In this document: positions 9,684 to 17,394 of the stretch, piece after piece
Layout: every line of letters starts with the position of its first letter
Numbering within the stretch: position 1 is the stretch's first letter
Source of the DNA: Tumebacillus algifaecis
Lineage (GTDB): Bacteria > Bacillota > Bacilli > Tumebacillales > Tumebacillaceae
Assembly (NCBI RefSeq): GCF_002243515.1
Contig: NZ_CP022657.1
Coordinates: 1,417,001 to 1,481,000 of the forward strand
Direction: 5' to 3'
DNA length: 64,000 bases
Program-made: the position numbers and the translations under genes
Notes under the pieces: generated by a model
The model's database searches: none
The model's input: the letters and a program-made list of their open reading frames with translations, nothing else
Told to the model about the DNA's origin: nothing

Positions 9684-11162
9684 ATGGACGATCTGCAAAA
9701 ACGTTTGGCAGCACTGCCGCCTGACAAGCGCAAACTGCTGGAAATGGCGCTGAAACAAAAAGGTATCGATGTGTCAAAAGCGGCTCCGCAAAAGGAGCGC
9801 ATAAAAAAGCGCGGGCATGACGGCCCGAGCCCCTTGTCGATCGACCAGTTGCGTCTGTGGGAGAGCTACCAAGAGACTCCTGACGACCCACGCCACAACA
9901 ACTACAACGCTCAGCACATCAAAGGTCAGCTCGACCCTGATGCACTGTTGAGCGCTTATCAGGAGATCGTGCGCCGCCATGAAGCGTGGCGCACCGTCTT
10001 CCGCGTGATCGATGGGAAACCGATGCAGGTCATCTTGCCACAGCTTGAGGTGGAGATGGAACGGATCGACTTGCGCCACCTGCCGCTGGAGGAGCGCCGT
10101 GAAACGGCGAACCGTCTGATGGTGGAGGCCACGCGAGTTCCTTTTGATGTGACAGAAGCCCCGCTGTTTCGCATTCAACTGTTCCGGTTGGATGAAGAGG
10201 AGCATATCAAGCTGTGGGTCACGCACCATCTGATCACCGACCGGATTACCTACATGGTGACCGATCAGGAATTGTTGCAATTCTACATGAGTGAAGTGAT
10301 GGGCAACCCCTTGCAACTGGCGCTCCCCGATGTGCAATATGCCGATTGGACCGAATGGCAACACAATTATCTGCAAGGGGACGTGCTGGCAGACCTGACC
10401 GCTTTTTGGAAAGGGCAACTTGGGGGCGCGTCACTGAAACTCGATCTGCCAACCGACCATCCGCGTCCAGCGGTGATGAGTTATGAAGGCAAGCGCAAGC
10501 ATTTCCGCCTGCCGAGCGATCTGTTCCAAGGTATCAATCTGCTTGCGAAAAACGAAGGCGTCACGCCGTTTATGGTATTTCTTGCCGCGTATGATGCGCT
10601 GCTCCATCTCTACTCCGGACAGGAGGACATCGTCGTTGGGACGCCATACGTTAACCGCTCCCGTCTGGAAGTGAAAAACACGGTCGGCTATTTCCTGACT
10701 CCGATCGTTTTCCGCCTGGATGTGCATGGGGAGATGACGTTCCGCGGGCTGCTGCAAAAGGTGAAGGAAGTGAACGTCGCCGTACACAAACATGCAGACA
10801 TTCCATTTGGACTGCTCGTTGACCTGATGGAACTCGCACCCGATCAGAGCCGTCATCCGATCTTTCAAGCGATGTTCGTCCATGTGGACGTACCGACGGT
10901 GCAGGTGCTCGAAGGGATGCCGTTGTCGATCGTCGATCTCGACATCGACGGCTCGACTTCAAAATATGATATCGTCTTCGCGGTGCTCGATGCGAATGAG
11001 GAGCCAAAAGGCTTCTGGGAGTTTAACGCAGACCTGTTTGAACAGGAGACGATCGAGCAGATCGTATCCGACATGGAGCGCCTGCTGCGAGCGGTACTTC
11101 TCGATCCGTCACAAAAATTGGCCGACCTGCCGCTGCGGGTCAAGGAGGGGCGGGCGATATGA
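9684..11162 (+). CDS. Free-standing NRPS condensation-domain protein
   Basis: This 492-residue protein is a single condensation domain (about 45-480) behind a helical N-terminus (DLQKRLAALPPDKRKLLE) shared with four other proteins here. The catalytic motif is H181-H-L-I-T-D-R187: both His and the Asp are kept, but the Gly of HHxxxDG is Arg. Later C-domain motifs remain (VRRHEAWRT, YSGQEDIVVGTP, KHADIPFGLL, FQAMFVHVDVP). No A or T domain follows; the next gene overlaps by ATGA and has its own C domain, so two condensation domains lie in tandem between the PKS and the next carrier. The closest relative in the window is the C domain of the gene at 38003, which also follows a PKS and also has HHxxxDR. 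It may form the bond to the polyketide-extended chain or act as a modifying C-like enzyme; the sequence cannot decide. The start is supported by GGAGG 8 bases upstream. Confidence 0.88.
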   Translation: MDDLQKRLAALPPDKRKLLEMALKQKGIDVSKAAPQKERIKKRGHDGPSPLSIDQLRLWESYQETPDDPRHNNYNAQHIKGQLDPDALLSAYQEIVRRHEAWRTVFRVIDGKPMQVILPQLEVEMERIDLRHLPLEERRETANRLMVEATRVPFDVTEAPLFRIQLFRLDEEEHIKLWVTHHLITDRITYMVTDQELLQFYMSEVMGNPLQLALPDVQYADWTEWQHNYLQGDVLADLTAFWKGQLGGASLKLDLPTDHPRPAVMSYEGKRKHFRLPSDLFQGINLLAKNEGVTPFMVFLAAYDALLHLYSGQEDIVVGTPYVNRSRLEVKNTVGYFLTPIVFRLDVHGEMTFRGLLQKVKEVNVAVHKHADIPFGLLVDLMELAPDQSRHPIFQAMFVHVDVPTVQVLEGMPLSIVDLDIDGSTSKYDIVFAVLDANEEPKGFWEFNADLFEQETIEQIVSDMERLLRAVLLDPSQKLADLPLRVKEGRAI

Positions 11163-14100
11163 AAAATTTAGGAGACCGTCTCGCGGCGCTCTCACCGGAG
11201 CAACGAGCGCTCTTGGAAAAGAAGCTACAGGAAAAAAACATCGACAGCAGTAAGCTGGCCAAGGCGGAGACGCGCATTCCACGTCGTCAAGGAACGGGAC
11301 CCGCACAGCTGTCGTACGACCAAGAGCGCATTTGGTTCTTCCAGCAGATGGAGCCGAATGATCCGGCCTACAACATGTATAACGTGGTCAAGATCACCGG
11401 CGCATTGGATCTGGAGCGAATGGAGCAGAGCGTAGCGAAGATCGTGCAACGCCATGAAACGCTACGTACCACGTTCGCTCAGTTTGACAGCGTACCGATG
11501 GCCGTGGTGGCCGATTCCTTGGCGGTGCCGCTCGTGGTGAACGACGTGCGCGGCACGGCAGAAGCGGTGGTGCTGGAGCAGATTTTGGCAGAGGTGAAGG
11601 TGCCTTTTGCATTGGAACAACAGCCGTTGTTGCGGATCAGCTTCTGGCAGACGGGTGAACAGGAGCATCTGTTTTTGCTGATCGTGCACCATATCGTCAG
11701 CGATAATTTGTCGCTCGGACTGTTCTTTGGCGAACTGTTGATGCACTACCAAGGGATGGAACTGCCCGACCTGCCGCTGCAATATACCGATTTTGCCGAG
11801 TGGCAGCGGGAACAATTGCAAGGGGCGAATCGGGAAAAGCTGGTGTCGTATTGGCAGGAAAGGCTTGCCGGAAGCGACTTTGTCCTGAACTTGCCGACCG
11901 ACCGTCCTCGTCCTGCCGTGCAGACCTATCGCGGGGGACAGGTGAAGGTATCTGTGCCCACTACGATCAGATCGGCGATCAGAGCGTTGGGCGGCAAACA
12001 GAACCTCTCGCCGTTCATGGTGACGCTTGCGGCGTATCAAGCGTTGCTCTATCGCTATACGGGACAGGAAGATCTGCTGATCGGCACGCCGGTCTCGTTG
12101 CGCAAACAGCAGGAGACACAACAGTTGATCGGGTATCTGCTGAACACGCTGGTGATTCGGACACAGGTCACGCCCGAGTTGAGCGGGGCCGACTTGCTTA
12201 TGCGGACCAAAGAAGCGAGCACAGCGGCATTTACCAATGGCGATATGCCGTTCGGATTGCTCTTGGAAGCGATCCAGCCAAAGCGTGATCTGAGTCGCAG
12301 CCCGATTTTTCAAGCGATGTTTACGTACGTGGAAGGCGGGGGTGGCGAACAGTCGGTGGAAGGACTGACATTGCAACCGCTCGAGTTTGACGGTGGGACA
12401 GCAAAATGTGACCTGGCACTGACCATGCTCGATTCGGAAGCGGGCGCAGAGCTGTTGATCGAATATGCGGCCGATCTGTTCGAGCGCGAGACGATCGAAC
12501 GCATGGCCGGGCATTATCTCGCCCTGCTGGCAGGGTTGGTACAAACGCCGGAGCGCACGGTCGGCGAGTTGCCCTTGTTAACCGAAGCGGAGCAAAAGCG
12601 TCTGCTCATCGACTGGAATCGGACGCAAGACACGCTTCCCGCCGCGCGCAACCTCTGCATCCATGAGCAGTTCGAAGCGCAAGTGGCAAAGACGCCGGAG
12701 AAGGTGGCCCTCGTGTTCGAGGAGCAACAATTGACCTATGCAGAATTGAATGATCGTGCGAACGAGGTCGCACGGTATCTGATCGAACAATGTGGTGTCG
12801 GACCAGGAAGGCGGGTCGGTATCTTCATCGAACGGTCATTGGAATTGGTCGTCGGGTTGTTTGGCATCTTAAAATCGGGTGCGGCCTATGTGCCGCTCGA
12901 TCCGAGCTATCCGGCTGAACGCATCGCCTACGTATTACACGATGCGAACGTCCATGCGCTGGTGACGCTGGATCGCCATCAGGAGCAGTTACCAGAACAT
13001 CCTGGCGTGTTGCTCGTTTCATTGAGCACAAATCCGTTCGCAGTACATGGTACTGCCAAGATGGCGAGCGAATCGGCAAAATCGACAGCATCGCTTCACG
13101 ACCTTGCCTACCTGATCTATACGTCAGGCTCTACAGGACTGCCCAAAGGGGTGATGGTGGAGCATCAGAATGTCGCAAACTTCTTCTGCGGCATGGATGA
13201 ACGGATCAAGCTACAGGACGGGGATGTGTTGCTTTCCGCTACGAGCTATGCCTTTGATATTTCGGTATTGGAACTGTTGTGGCCGTTTACGCGGGGCATT
13301 CAAGTGGTAATCATCCCCACTCCCGACCAACTGGCTGTGCAGGCGCGCAAACATGGTGTGACGCTGCTGCAAGGAACCCCGTCCTTGCTGAAGATGGCGC
13401 TCGACAATCCGGAAACGTCAGACGCCTTAGGCGGACTGCGGCTGTTGATGCTTGGCGGGGAAGCGCTGACGACAGCGACGGTGGCAGGCGTTCGGGAGAA
13501 GCTGTCCTGCACCATCTTCAATATGTACGGACCGACCGAAACTACCATCTGGTCGTCCACTTATGAAGTGCAGGGCACAGAACAGGCGCTCATCCCGATC
13601 GGCAAACCGATCGTAAACACGCAATTTTATGTGCTCGATGCACAAATGCAACCTGTGCCGATCGGTGTGCCCGGTGAGTTGTACATCGGGGGTGCAGGCG
13701 TGACGCGCGGCTATTATGAACGTCCCCAACTGACCGAGGAGCGTTATGTGCCCGATCATTTCAGCGGACAGGGCCTGCTCTACCGCACGGGAGACATGGT
13801 GCGCTGGCTGCCCGATGGAAACGTGGAATATCTGGCCCGTCTGGATCAGCAGGTCAAAGTGCGCGGGTTTCGGATTGAGCTTGGCGAAGTGGAAGCGCGG
13901 CTGAGTACACATCCGGATGTTGAGGAAGTGGCAGTGGCAGCTTGGCCCGACCCGCAAGGCGATCTGCGTTTGATCGGGTACATCGTCCCAAAAGCGACTT
14001 CAACGCCGAACAGCGGGGCGTTGCGCTCCTTCTTGCAGAAGAGCCTGCCCGATTACATGGTGCCAACCGCATTTATCACGCTCGAGGCACTGCCGCTGAC

Positions 14101-14509
14101 GCAAAACGGCAAACTCGACCGCAAAGCGTTGCCCAATTTGGATGCTCAGTCGCACGCGGAAGTCACCGCGCCAAAAACTGCGGTACAGGAAGTGCTAGCT
14201 CGTCTGTTTCATGAAGTGCTTGGCATCGAGCATGTTTCGACGTCGGCAAACTTCTTCGAAATCGGTGGACATTCGCTGCGGGCGACACAGCTTGCCGTAA
14301 GCATCAGGCGCATCTTCGGTCTGGAGATTCCGCTCCATCGTTTGTTTGAGCGGGCGACCATCGTCGAAATCGAAGACGAGATGAAGTTGACAGCAGGCGA
14401 TCTGCACCAGTTGGAACAGAAGGCCAAACAGTTCATGCAAACGGGCGAAAGTCTGTCCACACCGCAGATCAAGCAACTGGCGAGAGCATCTCGAAAACGT
14501 CGGTCATAA
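11159..14509 (+). CDS. Nonribosomal peptide synthetase module C-A-T (Gly-type A domain)
   Basis: An 1116-residue single module. It has a helical N-terminus (1-35, NLGDRLAALSPEQRALLE), a C domain (about 45-480, HHIVSDNLS near 177, with DG changed to DN), an A domain (about 500-1010; YTSGSTGLPKG, NMYGPTETT, QNGKLDR) and a T domain with Ser in IGGHSLRAT near 1038. Specificity residues read approximately DILQMGMIWK, nearly the known glycine code DILQLGLIWK, so glycine is predicted. There is no epimerase and no thioesterase. The tail after T is long, charged and ends RKRRS, unlike the tails that precede PKS genes here. The start overlaps the stop of the free C protein (ATGA), implying translational coupling. 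It is the last large gene of block 1; how its product is released or passed on is not visible in the window. Confidence 0.93.
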   Translation: MKNLGDRLAALSPEQRALLEKKLQEKNIDSSKLAKAETRIPRRQGTGPAQLSYDQERIWFFQQMEPNDPAYNMYNVVKITGALDLERMEQSVAKIVQRHETLRTTFAQFDSVPMAVVADSLAVPLVVNDVRGTAEAVVLEQILAEVKVPFALEQQPLLRISFWQTGEQEHLFLLIVHHIVSDNLSLGLFFGELLMHYQGMELPDLPLQYTDFAEWQREQLQGANREKLVSYWQERLAGSDFVLNLPTDRPRPAVQTYRGGQVKVSVPTTIRSAIRALGGKQNLSPFMVTLAAYQALLYRYTGQEDLLIGTPVSLRKQQETQQLIGYLLNTLVIRTQVTPELSGADLLMRTKEASTAAFTNGDMPFGLLLEAIQPKRDLSRSPIFQAMFTYVEGGGGEQSVEGLTLQPLEFDGGTAKCDLALTMLDSEAGAELLIEYAADLFERETIERMAGHYLALLAGLVQTPERTVGELPLLTEAEQKRLLIDWNRTQDTLPAARNLCIHEQFEAQVAKTPEKVALVFEEQQLTYAELNDRANEVARYLIEQCGVGPGRRVGIFIERSLELVVGLFGILKSGAAYVPLDPSYPAERIAYVLHDANVHALVTLDRHQEQLPEHPGVLLVSLSTNPFAVHGTAKMASESAKSTASLHDLAYLIYTSGSTGLPKGVMVEHQNVANFFCGMDERIKLQDGDVLLSATSYAFDISVLELLWPFTRGIQVVIIPTPDQLAVQARKHGVTLLQGTPSLLKMALDNPETSDALGGLRLLMLGGEALTTATVAGVREKLSCTIFNMYGPTETTIWSSTYEVQGTEQALIPIGKPIVNTQFYVLDAQMQPVPIGVPGELYIGGAGVTRGYYERPQLTEERYVPDHFSGQGLLYRTGDMVRWLPDGNVEYLARLDQQVKVRGFRIELGEVEARLSTHPDVEEVAVAAWPDPQGDLRLIGYIVPKATSTPNSGALRSFLQKSLPDYMVPTAFITLEALPLTQNGKLDRKALPNLDAQSHAEVTAPKTAVQEVLARLFHEVLGIEHVSTSANFFEIGGHSLRATQLAVSIRRIFGLEIPLHRLFERATIVEIEDEMKLTAGDLHQLEQKAKQFMQTGESLSTPQIKQLARASRKRRS

Positions 14510-14573
14510 CGGGAGCAACAAGTCGAGATACTACATGTTGACACACCCAAAACCCAAAAAAGGGGGGATCAAC

Positions 14574-14711
14574 ATGAAAAGCAAGCTCGCAAATCTGACG
14601 CCGGAGCAGCATACGGCGATCAACCGTTTGGAGTCGGAGCTAGGCGTGGTGCTGGTCGCGTATGACAACTACAAGCAGGAAGGCGTCAACGGGGAACTGC
14701 TTCAGCAGTAA
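14574..14711 (+). CDS. Small 45-residue protein of unknown function at the end of block 1
   Basis: A 45-codon reading frame starts MKSKLANLTPEQ and ends NGELLQQ, mostly helical and charged, with a central ELGVVLVAYDNY. A strong purine-rich ribosome binding site (AAAAAAGGGGGG) precedes the ATG by a normal distance, and a clear terminator lies 17 bases after the stop. It lies 64 bases behind the last NRPS gene with no terminator between, so it is probably on the same transcript. I do not recognise a characterised family. The good start signals and defined end argue it is real. A chance frame is the alternative. Confidence 0.6.
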   Translation: MKSKLANLTPEQHTAINRLESELGVVLVAYDNYKQEGVNGELLQQ

Positions 14712-14728
14712 TAGCAGTGCAAACAAGC

Positions 14729-14756
14729 GGCGAAGGCACCTGCCTTCGCCCTTTTT
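14729..14756. terminator. Rho-independent terminator ending block 1
   Basis: A perfect 10-bp stem, GGCGAAGGCA / TGCCTTCGCC, with a 2-base loop, is followed by CTTTTT. It closes the block 1 transcript and lies just past the end of the convergent lipoprotein gene, so it may work for both. Confidence 0.85.
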
Positions 14757-14762
14757 CATTGG

Positions 14763-15233
14763 TTATTGGTTGAGGATGATGACGCGACGAAGATTTGGGT
14801 TGGTTAAGAGAAGCCTGTCCCGGATGTCATTTTTCATCGCGGCGGTCAGACGGACTTCGGCCGGAGCGTTCAGAATGTTATCAGTCGTATTTGGCGCACC
14901 GACGTCCGACTTGTTGATCGAGCCGGTGTCTTCCACCATGACGTACGCGTCCCTGCCTGCGACCATCACGGTGGCATGCTTGACGTTTTGCACCTGTAAC
15001 AGAGCCGCTTCTAACGCTTGATCTTCGTACATGCCTTGTTGATGGTCCTGCTTATACAGGACATTTGGCTGACCATTCTGGATGCCTTGATTGCGGGCTT
15101 GTTGGCTTTGCGCACTTGCGCCGCCATCGATAGGCTTCCCGTTGAACTGCGCATTGTCCGCTTTCTTTCCGCAGGCGGTGCCAAGCGTCGCGCAGAGCAG
15201 GAGCGCTGTGACCAGTGCCGTAAACTTTTTCAT
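14763..15233 (-). CDS. YhcN/YlaJ-family sporulation lipoprotein
   Basis: The protein of 156 residues begins MKKFTALVTALLLC, a classic signal peptide, with the candidate lipid-attachment Cys in LGTACGKK about 21 residues in. The rest matches the YhcN/YlaJ family as I recall it: a low-complexity linker, then a domain with ALLQVQNVKHATVMVAGRDAYV and a C-terminal TNPNLRRVIILN. Relatives are lipoproteins of the forespore or inner spore membrane that help spore outgrowth. A start upstream of MKKF is open, but the ribosome binding site GGGAAGG sits 9 bases before this ATG and would overlap earlier starts. The gene is convergent with block 1 and appears unrelated to the synthetases. Confidence 0.82.
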   Translation of the reverse strand: MKKFTALVTALLLCATLGTACGKKADNAQFNGKPIDGGASAQSQQARNQGIQNGQPNVLYKQDHQQGMYEDQALEAALLQVQNVKHATVMVAGRDAYVMVEDTGSINKSDVGAPNTTDNILNAPAEVRLTAAMKNDIRDRLLLTNPNLRRVIILNQ

Positions 15234-15372
15234 CTTGCACATCCTTCCCTCAAGTTGTGCGTGCAAGTATAGTGTGCGTACGGGCCTGTTTTCTAGTCAT
15301 CAGGGCAATTGCCGTGTCCAAACTCCCCTCTGCTTCGTATTGTGATAACGAACAGAGAGGGGGTGTTGCTCA

Positions 15373-15498
15373 ATGTACGGAGTATTCGGCGCTTATACGA
15401 AATGGGCCGTTGTGTTCCTGATTATCTTCGTTCTGTTCTTTCTCTTCGTTCCAGATTATGGGGTAGGTGGTCCAGCCGGAGGCGGCTGCGGCTGCTAG
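15373..15498 (+). CDS. Small YjcZ-like membrane protein, probably sporulation-associated
   Basis: A 41-residue protein: a short polar start (MYGVFGAYTKW), one hydrophobic segment (AVVFLIIFVLFFLFV) and a Gly/Cys-rich end (GGPAGGGCGC). This build resembles the small YjcZ-type sporulation proteins of Bacillales, although those usually carry the Gly-rich part in front of the membrane segment. The start follows AGAGAGGGGG at a good distance and a strong terminator follows the stop. It is divergent from the sporulation lipoprotein, which supports a spore-related role. Assignment to YjcZ is a resemblance only. Confidence 0.68.
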   Translation: MYGVFGAYTKWAVVFLIIFVLFFLFVPDYGVGGPAGGGCGC

Positions 15499-15521
15499 TA
15501 TTCGATGCAATAGCTAAAAAG

Positions 15522-15552
15522 CCCGCATCCTTGACCGGATGCGGGTTTTTTT
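15522..15552 (+). terminator. Rho-independent terminator after the small YjcZ-like gene
   Basis: The stem CCCGCATCC (15522-15530) pairs perfectly with GGATGCGGG (15537-15545) across a 6-base loop and is followed by seven T. It lies 23 bases after the stop codon at 15498. Confidence 0.88.
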
Positions 15553-15602
15553 GTGTTGTTCTTTGGAGATAACTGGCAAGTATGAGAAATGGGGGGATCA
15601 CG

Positions 15603-16616
15603 GTGCGGCGAAAACGAAAAAAAAGAGTCTGGTTCTGGCTGTCCTTTTGGAGCCTGCTGGCCGTCTTAGCCCCAGCGCTCAGCATTGCCTATGTCAGTTG
15701 GGAATATTTGCATCCTCCGAAAAAACCGCTCTCCGTCACGCCTATGGCGTTTCATCTCGATTATCAAGATGTTTCGTTTCACAGTCGGGGTGAGGATGTC
15801 ACTTTGAAAGGTTGGTTGGTACAGTCAAAAGAGCAGAGCAGGCGCATCGTCATTTTTGCGCACGGATATTCGGAAAATAGAGCCAGTGCCAATGTGGCTT
15901 TACATATGGCGCACGTCCTGCATTTGCGTGGAATCGCATCACTGATGTTCGATTTTCGCGGCGCGGGTGAATCGGATGGAAAGATGACATCGCTCGGGTA
16001 TTTTGAACGGAGCGATCTGCTCGGAGCGATCGACTATGCCAAAAGTCTTGGCTATCGGCACATCGGGCTGGTCGGCTTTTCGATGGGCGCTTCCACCGCA
16101 TTAAATGTCGCACCCGACGTACCGGAAGTGCAGGCGGTGATCGCCGACTCAGCATTTACCAATTTGAGTCAATATTTGGAGGGGAATCTGCCCAACCTGC
16201 ACCCGCTTGCTGAACTCGAATTTATGCCCAAACTGGCGATGTGGGAGACAAGCTTGCTGACTGGGATTGAACCGGAGACGGTCCAGCCGATCGCTTCGAT
16301 TCAGAAGTTGCGCGACCGTGGGGTCTTTTTGATTCACGCGGCAGGGGATGACATCATTCCAGCGTCAGAGAGCAAGCAGCTCTATACTGCGTCAGGGTCG
16401 ATGAACACGTTGCTTTGGGTTTCTCCTGCGCAAAAGCATGTTGGCACTTATCGGACGGCGACCAACGAGTATTTGGTGCGCACGAGTTCCTTTTTGGCCT
16501 ATCATCTGAACAAAGAACTTGATGACAGCCAGGTTGTGGAGCACATGATGCCTAACGATGTGGTGACGAAAGTTAGGTTGGCGACCGTGCTGAGCGAAAA
16601 ACAATCTGCATGGTAA
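15603..16616 (+). CDS. Membrane-anchored alpha/beta hydrolase
   Basis: An alpha/beta-hydrolase fold protein of 337 residues from the GTG start chosen here. An ATG 21 bases upstream is in frame but lacks a ribosome binding site, while GGGGGG lies 6 bases before this GTG. The N-terminus has a basic stretch (RRKRKKR) and then one membrane segment, so the catalytic domain is probably outside the cell. Visible features are the oxyanion motif FAHGYSENR, GAGESDG, the nucleophile elbow GFSMGAS, the acid in HAAGDDIIP and the His in QKHVGTY. The layout resembles Bacillus YqkD-type hydrolases. The substrate is unknown. It has its own terminator downstream and no evident link to the NRPS genes. Confidence 0.85.
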   Translation: MRRKRKKRVWFWLSFWSLLAVLAPALSIAYVSWEYLHPPKKPLSVTPMAFHLDYQDVSFHSRGEDVTLKGWLVQSKEQSRRIVIFAHGYSENRASANVALHMAHVLHLRGIASLMFDFRGAGESDGKMTSLGYFERSDLLGAIDYAKSLGYRHIGLVGFSMGASTALNVAPDVPEVQAVIADSAFTNLSQYLEGNLPNLHPLAELEFMPKLAMWETSLLTGIEPETVQPIASIQKLRDRGVFLIHAAGDDIIPASESKQLYTASGSMNTLLWVSPAQKHVGTYRTATNEYLVRTSSFLAYHLNKELDDSQVVEHMMPNDVVTKVRLATVLSEKQSAW

Positions 16617-16746
16617 GCAGTTCGGGGCCATGGAGCACAGTCTAAGAAAGAGCGGATGTTTGACAGCGGGCTCGTGGTGGCGAAGGCCAGGCCGAGGTGG
16701 TTTTTCGTGCATCACTTTTGAGACATGTGAACAAGCGAACAAACAG

Positions 16747-16776
16747 AAAAAGAGAGAGCAGTTGCCCTCTCTTTTC
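16747..16776. terminator. Bidirectional terminator between convergent genes
   Basis: AAAAGAGAG (16748-16756) pairs with CTCTCTTTT (16767-16775) across a 10-base loop. The A-rich and T-rich flanks give a U-run in either direction, serving both the hydrolase gene and the GNAT gene. Confidence 0.7.
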
Positions 16777-16795
16777 GTTCGGTAAAGCATAAAGC

Positions 16796-17314
16796 TTATA
16801 GATACAGCGCCATCAGGTCTTCATCATAGGACTTGCCGCCTGTGATCAGCGCGTCTTTTTCCAGACCGTACGTTTCAAAGCCATATTTCTGATAGAGCCG
16901 TTTGGCCGATTCGTTGCTGGAGACGACCGCGAGTTGGATCTGGGTGAGGCCGGGAATCTGGCGCGCCTGTTCGATCGCATGTTGCAACAGTTTGGCTCCT
17001 GCACCTGAACCGTGCAGTTCTGGTACGACATACATGCCCCAAATCATGCCTTTGTGCTGTACTTTTCGTTTGGGCTGCTGGAAAAAACCGATCGTGCCGA
17101 CGAGACTGCCATCTTCTTGAAAAGCACCTGCCACAAAATTTTGCGGTGCTACTCGGGTCGCAAACGTGGCGGTGATCTGTTCGAGTGTAACGGTCTGTTC
17201 CTCTTCAAATGAGGAGCCGAATGCCTGCGGATATTCCTGCAACGCGCGCAGGCGTAGCTCGCGGAACAGCGCCGCATCCTGTGGTGTCAGATTGCGAATG
17301 TGCAGTTGTAACAT
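16796..17314 (-). CDS. GNAT-family N-acetyltransferase
   Basis: A 172-residue protein of the Gcn5-related acetyltransferase fold, which moves an acetyl group from acetyl-CoA to an amine. The signature is complete: beta-4 IWGMYVVPELHGSGAGAKLL holds the Q/RxxGxG/A-type CoA loop, followed by LAVVSSNESAKRLYQKYGFE, the usual motif B. The start used is the ATG of MLQLHI, 9 bases after AAAGGA; the ATG three codons earlier abuts that site with no spacing. The substrate cannot be told. It is a single gene, convergent with the hydrolase. Confidence 0.85.
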   Translation of the reverse strand: MLQLHIRNLTPQDAALFRELRLRALQEYPQAFGSSFEEEQTVTLEQITATFATRVAPQNFVAGAFQEDGSLVGTIGFFQQPKRKVQHKGMIWGMYVVPELHGSGAGAKLLQHAIEQARQIPGLTQIQLAVVSSNESAKRLYQKYGFETYGLEKDALITGGKSYDEDLMALYL

Positions 17315-17394
17315 TTTCGTCATTCCTTTTTTCTTCCTATTCTAGCCGATCTTTTCGAATTGGTATATTGTTGAACTAAGAAGGGGATGATTTG

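Noticed and set aside
9684-11162. Heterocyclisation (Cy) domain for the free condensation protein
   Set aside because: Cy domains carry DxxxxD in place of HHxxxDG; this protein keeps HHLITD, so it is a condensation-type domain.
11462-12544. A 360-codon antisense frame opposite the Gly-type NRPS
   Set aside because: Composition typical of a reverse-frame shadow, with no recognisable domain and no ribosome binding site.
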